The notes under the pieces: model-generated
Databases searched by the model: none
Seen by the model: only the letters and a program-made list of their open reading frames with translations
What the model was told of the DNA's origin: nothing
Position numbers and translations under genes: made by a program
From: Alopecurus myosuroides
Lineage: Eukaryota > Streptophyta > Magnoliopsida > Poales > Poaceae
Length of the DNA stretch: 64,000 nucleotides
Direction of reading: 5' to 3'
Assembly (NCBI GenBank): GCA_028641055.1
Contig: CM054063.1
Coordinates: 175,322,697 to 175,386,696, forward strand
Shown here: positions 55,241-64,000 of the stretch, piece by piece
Numbering within the stretch: position 1 is the first letter of the stretch
Layout of the letters: each line of letters begins with the position of its first letter

Positions 55241-56396
55241 CGCCACCTCCCTCCCGAGCCGCCCCCTCCAGCGACTCCGGGGGGCGCCCCCACCTCCCTC
55301 CCTCCCGAGCCCCTCCTACCCCCCCGACCCTGCCGTCGCTGCCGCCCGTCCCCGGCAGTGGTGGCGGCGCCCCCGTCCCCGACGGTGGGCAGGAGAGATG
55401 CTCCGCGGCGGCGCTCCATGGAGGCGGTGGAGAGCCGACGGTGGGCATGGGGCGGTGCGGCCTAGGGCCGGCGCTTGAGCCTCCCGGCGGGAAGGTGGTA
55501 CGGCGGGGGTGCTGCATCGCCGGCGGGCGCCTGGATCAGATCCGGGAATCTCTTGGGGACGCGGGGATTTGATGCCCGATGATCTTGGGTATCGGATTCG
55601 GCCTTGGCCGGCCGTGGTAGTCTGGCTACGACCTTGGTCTCGCCGGCGACCTAGTGTTGGACAATGGTCTACCCATTCTATGATGCTTTCCTGCTGGGAG
55701 TGGCTTCGCGGTGTCGGGCCGCGAGGCTAAAGAATAATGGCGGTGGTCCTAGGGTTTCCTGTCGCGCGAAGATGAAGATCATGATGTAGGTCCTCTTTGA
55801 TCAAGCCGGGGTGTCGACCGAAAGGCTCCGCCGGCGACTCCCATAGGCAACGCCTGGAGATTGCTGGATCGGTGGAATTTGGTCGCAATGCTCAGTCATC
55901 GAAGGCGAGATTGGAGGACTAGCAACGGTGTTCGGAGTCTTTGCATCGATGGGGAACTGGCTTGGAGTTACAAGATTCGTGGCATCTGTATGTCAGAGGG
56001 GGAGACAATATGCGTGGAGTCTAAAGTCCTAACTTTCAGGGTGAAAACCCAAGGTCTGGCCTTAATTGGTTGTGCCTGGCACTGGTCTTCTTGGAGCCGT
56101 TGTTTTGAGAGCGAGGATTATCTTCAGGGTGAAAACCCAAGGTCTGGCCTTAATTGGTTGTGCCTGGCACCGTTCTTCTTGGAGACGTTGCTTTCGAAGA
56201 GTTGGACGTCAGCTGTTGTTTAGGTGGTGGTTGTACGGATACCGCGAGGATTGTAACCCTGTAGCGGGACTTTTCTTCTTTTTTATTTCTTCTTTTTATT
56301 GTCTTTCGGCTGTGTGCATCCATTGCGTTGTTGCAGAGGCCGCGTGTAATTCGTATCTCCACGATATTAATATACTTCCCTTTATCAAAAAGAAAA
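55241..56396 (+). mobile_element. second non-autonomous poly(A) retroelement
   Basis: GC-rich 5' part (Ser/Pro/Arg-coding, no conserved domain), T/G-rich 3' part and a short A-rich tail (tatcaaaaagaaaa). It is bounded by 14-bp duplications atctatttcctagc (55227-55240) and atctatttcctggc (56397-56410), one mismatch. Its plan resembles 6301-7382 but I see no close sequence match. It inserted in the TIR element, so it is younger. Confidence 0.72.
56037..56205 (+). repeat. 90-bp tandem duplication in the retroelement
   Basis: Two copies starting cagggtgaaaacccaaggtc, at 56037 and 56127, near identical over about 45 bp and diverged after that. Confidence 0.8.
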
Positions 56397-56640
56397 ATCT
56401 ATTTCCTGGCGGCGAGAAATCGATGGGCAATTTTGCAGGGGACAACACCATAGGTCACGTGTTATGACTTGTATTGGGGGGAGGGGTGGATAAAATAGAG
56501 GCTTAGGTAGGAAATTTGACGAACCTGTAACAGGCTGGCCCTGCATAAAGGGTCTACTATGGCCAAAAAATGGACTCGACCCTTAAGATCGCCGGAATTT
56601 AATCGTTCCCGCGATTTTAAGGTGTCTGTTAGAGATGCTC

Positions 56641-56840
56641 GAGTGCCAGAAATCTACGATACCCTAAAAAATTATAATTTGATGGTCATATAAAATTGAC
56701 ATGTTCTAGATATCCAAAAACATCCATTTTTAGATAATAGATGTCCAGTTAACCTTAGGAAACTAAGATTTGTTAAAAGTATTTTTTAAACACAAAAATA
56801 TCCAAATGAGAACACAAATTGAGAGACTCTTAGAAAACAC
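56641..56840. other. spacer to the neprosin-like gene
   Basis: AT-rich; no feature seen apart from the poly(A) signal at its edge. Confidence 0.4.
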
Positions 56841-56846
56841 TTTATT
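56841..56846 (-). terminator. poly(A) signal of the neprosin-like gene
   Basis: AATAAA on the minus strand, 27 bp after the stop codon at 56873-56875. Confidence 0.55.
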
Positions 56847-56872
56847 AATATAAATCAAGCGCGGTTTCTACA

Positions 56873-59800
56873 TCAAAACTTACAATCTCCAGCACCACCC
56901 CAATTTGCATATATTCCGGTCTCTTCTCTTTCTCTAAAAGCAACTGAGTAACACTTTGGATTTTCTATAGTCACGTCAAACTCACCGGCTTGTGGAATAA
57001 CAATATTGTGTTGTTTGTCCACAACTTGAATGTTCCTTACAAACGCTGCTTTACCATACCCCTCTGCAGCTGGGTGCCCACTTCCCATGGGTGGTGGCTT
57101 GTACTTTATTGTAGGGCCTTCAACAATACCACCCCAATAGCCAACCATACCCTTCGATTTCAAGTAACCAAAGAGTTCACTTGGCCAATATCCTACTTTG
57201 TTACCATCCTTGCCGGTTTGTAACCACCAGTTTGACTGGTCGTCCTAACAAAAAAAAAGGATCAAACAATATGAGCAGTAAAATTGAAGAACAAGTTGGA
57301 ATATGTTTTACAAAATCATATACAAAAAACTTTAATATTTTAAAGAATGTAGTGACAAAATATGTTTTATACTAAAGATATTTATATAATTTTGAGGGTG
57401 ACATGTATAATACTTATAACAACCAAAATGAATTATCAACCATTAAAATATATTTTAGAACTGTCTCTGTGTACATTGGAGTAGGAAACTTTTTGGTGTG
57501 AGACATTATCAAACATAACAAGTTGGAAAACACTACATGAATTTTTATAGGTTGGAATTTATGAGTAAAACTTTTTTTCATGGGGTGGAATTTATGAAAA
57601 ATAACCATAAATATATAGACAAACGTCACTACCTAGGAAACCTATGTTTTTCAACGGTACTAAGTGATAAATATAATACTACGTGATAAGTGAACCCGAG
57701 GAAAATTTTCAAAAATAAATTTTCAAATTTAAATTATTAATTAATACTAAGTGATAAGTGAACCCGAGGAAAATTTATACAAAGAAAATAATAAATATAA
57801 TATTAAAATTTAATATAAGAAGAATAAGCATAGTAAAAGTTATTAAACAATAGAATTTTATAATTCTATTTTTCATTGTACTTAAGTTCCAAAACATTCA
57901 AAGGAAAAAGTGTTAGATTGTCTAAACTAACAGTAAACGCATACCTGGTAAATGAAAATATTCACAGAAGCTTGTGTCCCATTGTACTTTGATACAGGTG
58001 ATAATGTACCACCTAAAGGTATATTTGGATTCGTATGCACAAATCCACGACATTGTAGATCAAAGCAATGTATCTGATCAACATTCTGGAGAGTGGAACC
58101 AACCGAGTTAACGTAATATTATAGAAAATAAGTTAATATGACAATAAATTTACAACTTAGATGGAAAATATGAAACCTAGCACGCCTGTCACCTGCACTG
58201 CTTGCCCAAACCTAGACAAGTTAGAAATAATGGTTCATGATATGTTGAATCCATCTCAAACCGGCAAACACGCATATACAGTGTTAGAATAAACATACGA
58301 GCGTACATATTAACGAGTTACTTGATGGATAGCCAAAGCGTACATACAAAATATACTTTTAAATGAGCACATATTTTTCAATAAAAAATTGATGTGCATA
58401 CTTTTAGTGGACTACAAGTAAGAAGGACAACATGCAACAATGAAATCACTTTTCTAGAAACAATTAATAGTTTATTGTGAGTACCAAGAGGATATTTCAT
58501 AACTATGGTCTCTTAATATCTTATATCCTACATGTGTTTTATCGTTTTACTTATTGGTTCTCTTAATGTGACCTTAATTTTATATTAATATTACTATTTT
58601 TCGTATGTATTTCGCATGTGGAGATAGCTAGTAAGTACTTTTTTATTTCTTTATGCGAACAATAATATGATATAGAAAGTACAAAAGACCCTTTCTTTAA
58701 ACATTAAGGTGGGAATATAATTTGCAAGCGTGTGTATGGCAACAATTAAAATTATTGAGATTCAACATACATACATATTGATGTAAGAAAAATTAGAAGT
58801 TTCATAAAAATACTCACAAACCAGCCAGCTCCGATGGCATTACTATGCTCTATGTCAAAAGAATGTCCACTTATAATAGTTGTTAGACCTCCGGATTTAT
58901 CTTGGGTGCCATATACGTCTGGCTCATAGACACTTATTGATACATTAGTTCCATATATGTCTTCTCCTCTGCTTAGGCCTGCCAACTAAATACTAACATA
59001 ATATTAGACCGGATCAGCCCTAGAAAACTTCGTGAGGGGATATGTTAGTTACTTCAATAGGGCCCCTTATTTCCAATTCTGAATACACAAACACGCCAAC
59101 TATAGTAATTTTGAAAGATATTGTCTTGAATATTTTTGTAGTAGCGTTTTTTTAAAAAAGTGAAAATTAACATAAATAACCTATTCCATTTAATGTAATA
59201 ATTGAAATGGATCTTTCATAATATCTTCTTTGAAACTTTGTAGTGGTTATTCTATGGATTTTTTTGTATTTCATGATTTTTCCTATATGAAACGCACCAA
59301 AATAAGATAAAATGTGGCTTTAGGAAATCCTAATATTCTCCCAATTTAAGTCACGAGAAACTTCTATATAGAAAACCTAGTGTGTCAAGATATAACACAT
59401 AAACCTTACAAACTACTTGCAATGAACCGAGAGGCTAAAAATACAATAAAAGATTCCCATGCGAGAAATTTAGACTTAAATATGGAAATTTACATACATT
59501 TTCCGGTTATAATGGTACATGAGTATATAAATTATTATTTAAATATAATTAAATCTATGTTATACCTTGCATGGATCAAGTGTATGTATAAAATTATTGG
59601 GCTCAGAAAATATTAAATAAGGATCATATAAACATTACCGAAGATAAGTTCTGTTGATCACCCTGGATATTATTCCTTGTATATATTTTTCGAGTCAGTT
59701 CACGAAGGTTAACCATTCAACGGTAATTTTCACTTCTCCACATTGGAATTGTTCCCGTAGGACAAGAAACCAAGCTGATACTAGACTGTATATCTGTATC

Positions 59801-60397
59801 TGGTAACATAGAGTTTCCATCAAGTTCAGTTGGATATGACCTTGGTTCCTTCTGCATTGCAATCAAACATCATTTGTTAATTTGGTACATAAAAGTATAA
59901 TCATTACATTAATACAAAATAACTACTTACATTATCGATGTTAACAACACCATGTCCCTTTTATGTGTACAAAGGTACTACTTATTGCCAAAGTAAAGTT
60001 GAATAGTACGTAAGAAAAGAAAAGAAATATATTGTGTAAGATTATTCCAATTGCGAAGACTTAATCGAGTTCAAATATACCTGTATTGAATGGTTTTTCA
60101 TAAGAGGATGGTCAAATGATGGCTGGGATCTAATATCAATGCAGTCGAAAATGTCACCTTCTTCCGTCTAAGAAGTTGAAAAGTTATATGGTTATGTGAA
60201 AATTGTTTACTCAAACCACAAATCTGAAAATGCAAAATGTGATCATACAGTACCTGGAATGTGCTAAATATTTCCCTCGTGTGATGCTTTACTCCATCAA
60301 GATCTACTTCTTTTCCATTTTTCTTGGTTGTTGCACCACAGATTGTTATGAAACATATCAAAAAGAAAATCTTTGTTTGTTCCCCGATAGTTCTCAT
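56873..60397 (-). pseudogene. neprosin-family (DUF239) gene, probably inactivated
   Basis: Inferred minus-strand exons: 60254-60397, 60081-60167, 59639-59851, 58818-58985, 57945-58085 and 56873-57244, all phase 0 with GT-AG borders. Exon 1 encodes a signal peptide (IFFLICFITICGA). Exons 2-3 match the activation-peptide domain (GDIFDCIDIRSQPSFDHPL, SLVSCPTGTIPM). Exons 4-6 match the peptidase domain (EDIYGTNVSISVYEPDVYG, PLGGTLSPVSKYNGTQ, GYWPSELFGYL, PPPMGSGHP). Neprosins are secreted glutamic prolyl endopeptidases. Problems: a TGA at 59717-59719 in exon 3; no segment between AGWF and the CFDLQC part, where the family has about 25 residues; and Gly and Ile where catalytic Glu residues seem expected (IGAGW, WGGIV). 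It is the only host-type gene in the window. Confidence 0.7.
57682..57778. repeat. direct repeat in intron 5
   Basis: gtgataagtgaacccgagga occurs twice about 60 bp apart, with short flanking matches. It is non-coding. Confidence 0.7.
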
Positions 60398-60560
60398 TTC
60401 CCAGTAACTAGACTTGGTGTCTATATTTTTTCTTGGAGAAACTAAAGATCCATATGTGTGTATATATATGTGTGTGTACATTTATTTCTAGGATACATAG
60501 AAATCTAGAATGATCAATGGATATCTATAGATTAATATTGCACATTTTAATTATGTTTGC
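60398..60560 (-). promoter_or_regulatory. putative promoter of the neprosin-like gene
   Basis: AT-rich with an alternating TATATATA at about 60461-60468, 65-70 bp before the ATG at 60397. An upstream in-frame ATG exists at 60481, but its extension lacks signal-peptide character. Beyond this, up to 60900, I see only AT-rich sequence without features. Confidence 0.35.
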
Positions 60561-60899
60561 CAATAAATATTATCTAGTGAATTATTAATTTGCAATCGAT
60601 GTGATACATTATATATTTGTTTTATTTCCTCAATAATAAGAAATATTACATATTAATGCCCATGATTAATTTTTATATTCAACTATTTAATGTGTAGAAT
60701 TTATTTTGCTTTATTTTAGAAAAATATCTACAAAAGTTGTTGAAAGTACATTTTCTATACCTAATTGATTTTGGATGTTCGTTAACAACATAACTGATAT
60801 TTAACTACGTCGTAAGTATTTTAAGGACTATCAAAGTTTAAATTATGAAAAGCACAAGACGGTTATTGAACCTTCAAAAAGGATAAAAGATCGAAGATC

Positions 60900-62082
60900 C
60901 GTGCTCGAAGATTTCATATTCACCTTATAGTCATAGGTCCCTGTACCATCAAGAGGTGTTCCTCAATGGAAGGGCTGGTCCCATTAACTCCTTGAATATA
61001 TTGGTGAAAAAATTTACTTGTTGTTGAAAGAGCCCAAAGATTCTGGGGTCCCAATACCATAGACTCCGATGTGTATTGCACCGGGGGCTCTAGACTCGGG
61101 ACATTCGGAGACTCTGGCCTATTATTTTGGACTTGGGATAAGAGCTGCACATTTGGCATGCGTCTGTAATCCCTTGTACGGAGTATGAACGGAGTATACC
61201 CGAAGACTTTGGAAATTCACCGGCCAGGCCGGAGATTCCGGACCAATAGGCCGGAGACTCCGATCTCCAGGACAGACACTCCAGGGTTAGTTTTCCTGCC
61301 ACAACTATATTTTGATAGAAATTATAAATAGTCTTCTCCTACCTTGAGGAAGACTACCACGGCTAGAAATATCTTCTACAACATTGTTGCAAGATAAAAC
61401 TTCCTATATCTTTCTCTACCCACTCATGTACACCTTTTCCTTTGAGAATTTGAGAGAGTGTCCTAGATCGGCAACCCCCCAAATGAATTTGACTCCCCCT
61501 GATTCCATTGAGGAACTTGTTAATTTTGAGATCGTTGGAACCATAGATGGTTTGTTGTAATTCTTGGGCTTACTTAGCTACGAGGATTTGTTGGGATCCT
61601 CCAGTTGAATTGTGGAGTGTGCCCAAACCTTGAAGTATTTTGGAGTCATGGCGGCTCATGGGATTTGGTGAGAGCCTCCAAAGTGTGGAGTGTGCCTCAA
61701 GGAAACAATATTGATGTGTGCCTCTCCACATTGGTGGAGGACACGAAGGAGATACGACGTCCCATTTTATGGCTACTTCAAGTTCACCTTGGTGACTTCG
61801 CACCACTCAAGCGGATTCGTAATTTCCTCTCGGAAGTGAACTCTGGGATAAATCCCCATGTCACTTTGTTGGTTATCTCTCAACTTGCCTATACAACTTT
61901 TTACTAGCTTCCTTACTTCTATATCAATTTTTAGTTGTATATTTCTCAGCATATAGGATTGTTCACCTAATTTCATAGTCTAGAGAACCTATATTTGAGC
62001 TATCCCTAAATTGAAAATAAGAGAAGTCAAATTTATAGTTGCCTGTTAAACCCTCTCTCGTCAACCTCTTGATCCTATCAAT
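60900..62082 (+). mobile_element. degenerate LTR with iterated ccggag motifs
   Basis: A U3-like part has repeated ggccggagaYtccg motifs (61083-61270). A TATAAATA lies at about 61323, a transcribed-like part follows, and the end precedes a TGGTACCCGAG stretch at 62083-62093 that resembles a decayed initiator-Met primer site. The 5' end is not defined. A minus-strand ORF in it (61090-61302) is not conserved. Confidence 0.45.
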
Positions 62083-62242
62083 TGGTACCCGAGATTTGTC
62101 TCTTTATTAAGAGCTTTACCACCTAACAGTAGAAGACAAGTTGGATTAATAGTGACTAACTAAAACTCATGACATCATCCCGTTAGGTGACGTGGCATCG
62201 CCAAAATGAAACATGTAACCTGGTTAGTCCGTGGTAGATGTC
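62083..62242. other. primer-site-like sequence and unassigned remnant
   Basis: TGGTACCCGAG at 62083-62093 resembles a mutated primer site. The rest is unassigned. Confidence 0.3.
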
Positions 62243-62580
62243 TGTTGGAGATATTCCCTAGAGACAATAATATTCCGTTATTATTCATCTCAACAGTTCA
62301 TAATTAAGTTCATATCTTTCTCTATAACTACGGTAGTAATTTAATAGTGAGTATTCAAAGGAAAACCTACAATTATGTGTATGTCTTTGTCTATATCTTT
62401 GTCTCTAAGATTAGCTTGTATGTTGTGAGATGATTATGTTTTCCCGATCATGGATTTTGATAAGTCAAGCAACTATGAGGGTATATTGTTAGGATAACAA
62501 TAGTGCCGAATCGACCCAAGTATATGAACTTGCTAAAGAGACAAAATAATGTTTTAGCAAAGTGTGTATGAAGTTATCAT
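62243..62580 (+). mobile_element. truncated LTR fragment, BARE/Angela-like (Copia)
   Basis: It starts TGTTGGAGATATTCCCTAGA followed by gacaataatatt, resembling the start of BARE/WIS/Angela LTRs as I recall them (TGTTGGAAATATGCCC). Later blocks such as 'gatcatgg' and 'tgctaaag' are also reminiscent. It is diverged and 3'-truncated. Confidence 0.5.
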
Positions 62581-62589
62581 TAGCTAGGG

Positions 62590-63084
62590 TGATGTGGGGA
62601 GAGTCACCGCGTCCCCCTACTTGAGCCTACCAGCTGCTACGCTATGGGAAGCCCACTCGAAGGCCCATCCGGGTCCAAGAAGGCATAGCCAATTACTTAA
62701 AGTACAAGACAAGAGCTCCTATTCGTAATCTACTGGGACTTATGTATAACCCTCCTGGCTACCTTAAAGCCAGGACAGAGGAGAGAAAAGGAACAATCTA
62801 GGACAAGCCACAACCAGACGACAAGCAATTATAGACTATGCAATACACGAGAGACACCCCGCACAATCACCTGCGCTAGACCAATCTGCACCGCACCACC
62901 ATTGTAACACCACCATAATCTCGCCCTAATACAAATCAGACAAGCAGGAGTAAGGGTTTTACGTCTACGAGAGCCCCGAACCTGGCCTCCTTGTTAGCCG
63001 CCGAGATTACTAGTGTGCATCCGTCTCCTAATCTACAAACGCTAGTATCCCATATGAAGGATCTGCCGAGTCAAGGTCTCGACA
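62590..63084 (+). mobile_element. LTR of a decayed Gypsy element
   Basis: It ends with GGTCTCGACA at 63084, as the Tat-type LTR does (its last bases are GTCTCGACA). A primer site like TGGCACTATTTGTGGGAAC (63087-63105) follows. The left edge near tgatgtggggagagtc is a guess. Confidence 0.5.
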
Positions 63085-63086
63085 GT

Positions 63087-63105
63087 TGGCACTATTTGTG
63101 GGAAC
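63087..63105 (+). other. primer-binding site of the decayed Gypsy element
   Basis: TGGCACTATTTGTGGGAAC lies two bases inside the LTR end. Confidence 0.5.
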
Positions 63106-63827
63106 GGCATGCGCTGGATCTTCGGTCTCGCCGGTTTCATCCTTGCCAGCTGAAGCTCCGAGACATCGACCCTGTCAAGTTCAATCTACTTCGAATTCTT
63201 CGACTTCATCAAGTAATCTCCGACATCGCAGCCAGTCTTCAACGCTCTAGATCGGCATCGTTCTTCACGCGCAGGTTGCAGGACCATAGCAACGTCTATA
63301 TTTCAAACGTCACCGGCGGTGACTCAGAAATTATCTTGACGATCACTATGGTTTAAAGTGGTAAATCAATGTATCTATCAGCTCCAATATAATTCGGGGA
63401 ATTTCGACGGTTAGATCTCCATGGATGACTTGAACACTGAAGCACTGCCAGAATCAGACGGAACTCCGCACGACTTTGTAAAAATCATTGTAGAGATCTA
63501 CAAGGACGTCAATTCGCATATCACACTGTTGAAAACGTGCGAGATACAATCTTTCACCACTCCGTAAATTTTGAGCCAATTCCAACGGTTAGATCTCTGT
63601 CAACGGCTCGTGCACTGCGACACGTTTTTGAATCTCTGTGAATCTTGAAATCAAATCGTGGATCCGGATTTAGAACCTACTTCGTCGATTTGCGAGTCGA
63701 GAAAAGTTCAAACTGCAAGATCTCCAACACCGGAGACTCGATGTGCTAACGCTCGGGGGCTTGACATCGACATTACCCTCTGCGTGGACATGCCGTACTC
63801 GACACTCGGGATTACACTGCGAGGAGA
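63106..63827. other. internal leader of the decayed Gypsy element
   Basis: No conserved gag motif is readable. A frame at about 62991-63356 crosses the LTR end and is not supported. Confidence 0.35.
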
Positions 63828-64000
63828 AATTGGACGGGGTGTACAAAATGTGTCTTCTGCGACTATGATGAGACGGTTGATCACCTCTTTATTTCCTATA
63901 AATTTGCTAGACATATTTGTAGATTGCTTCATTTCACGTTTAGCGTATCCCAACCTACTAGTGTTGATCATATGTTTAGTTATTGGCTACAAGGGATAGA
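63828..64000 (+). pseudogene. LINE reverse-transcriptase zinc-binding (zf-RVT) fragment
   Basis: The plus-strand frame starting at 63828 reads NWTGCTKCVFCDYDETVDHL, then FARHICRLLHFTF and, near the window end, VDHMFSYWLQGI. This is the plant zf-RVT pattern with CXXC and a following H-L; the later Cys is Tyr. It runs off the window and starts abruptly inside the Gypsy leader. Confidence 0.65.

Larger units (their letters stand above)
54351..56640. mobile_element. inverted-repeat DNA element (class uncertain) hosting a retroelement
   Basis: Left end gagcatctctaacaaac (54351) and right end tgtctgttagagatgctc (to 56640) are inverted repeats of about 16 bp. In grasses this type is seen in Harbinger-like or other TIR elements. 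Flanking 3-mers are taa and gag, so no duplication is seen. Removing the nested retroelement leaves about 1.1 kb. It encloses a minus-strand coding-like fragment (54725-55216). Confidence 0.6.

Noticed and set aside
54348..56643. TAA-type duplication for the inverted-repeat element
   Set aside because: The left flank is taa but the right flank is gag, so class assignment to Harbinger is not supported.
63749..63760. Polypurine-like gctcgggggct followed by TGACATCGACA, as at a 3' LTR start
   Set aside because: The sequence after it does not match the LTR at 62590-63084.

Overview
The window reads as intergenic DNA of a large grass genome, most likely Triticeae (wheat, Aegilops, barley or rye). 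Almost all of it is layered transposable elements: a CACTA transposon whose ends start CACTGGTAGAAAA, two young Gypsy elements nested inside it, a LINE, a Stowaway MITE and a fragment that looks like a BARE/Angela LTR. This placement is an inference from repeat families recognised by eye. I see no bacterial gene, rRNA, tRNA or CRISPR array.

Layout. 1-8309 is old sequence: a dispersed repeat, decayed coding-like stretches, a broken minus-strand zinc-knuckle gene (2641-5220), and a 1.1-kb poly(A) retroelement with target-site duplications (6301-7382). 8313-46685 is one CACTA element flanked by CCA duplications. Without its two insertions it is about 11.9 kb. It holds a broken TNP2 transposase, a broken second gene (TNPA-like part, Pro-rich linker, Ulp1-like protease), a small minus-strand gene, a divergent AP2-domain gene, and two tandem MIRNA-like hairpins behind their own TATA box. 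A 9.9-kb non-autonomous Gypsy element of Tat type (13990-23881) sits just 3' of the small gene. A 16.5-kb Gypsy chromovirus of Tekay/Del type (27822-44368) sits inside TNP2.

46872-52625 is a LINE with both ORFs open, lying against an older LINE remnant. 53125-53302 is a Stowaway MITE. 54351-56640 is an inverted-repeat element with a second poly(A) retroelement inside it. 56873-60397 is the only host-type gene, a six-exon neprosin-family (DUF239) gene that looks inactivated. 60900-64000 is a pile of LTR fragments ending in a LINE zinc-binding fragment.

How the parts relate. The most notable observations are: (1) an intact, spliced 831-codon gene on the strand opposite to a broken gag-PR-RT frame in the Tat-type element; (2) paired hairpins in the CACTA whose two copies differ by substitutions that keep the stem paired; (3) the CACTA terminal motif repeated just upstream of the TATA box of each of the three minus-strand CACTA genes, which suggests self-regulation; and (4) splice-acceptor-like sites touching the start of both ORFs of the Tekay-type element, with a good donor inside its LTR. 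All names rest on motifs read by eye; no search was run.
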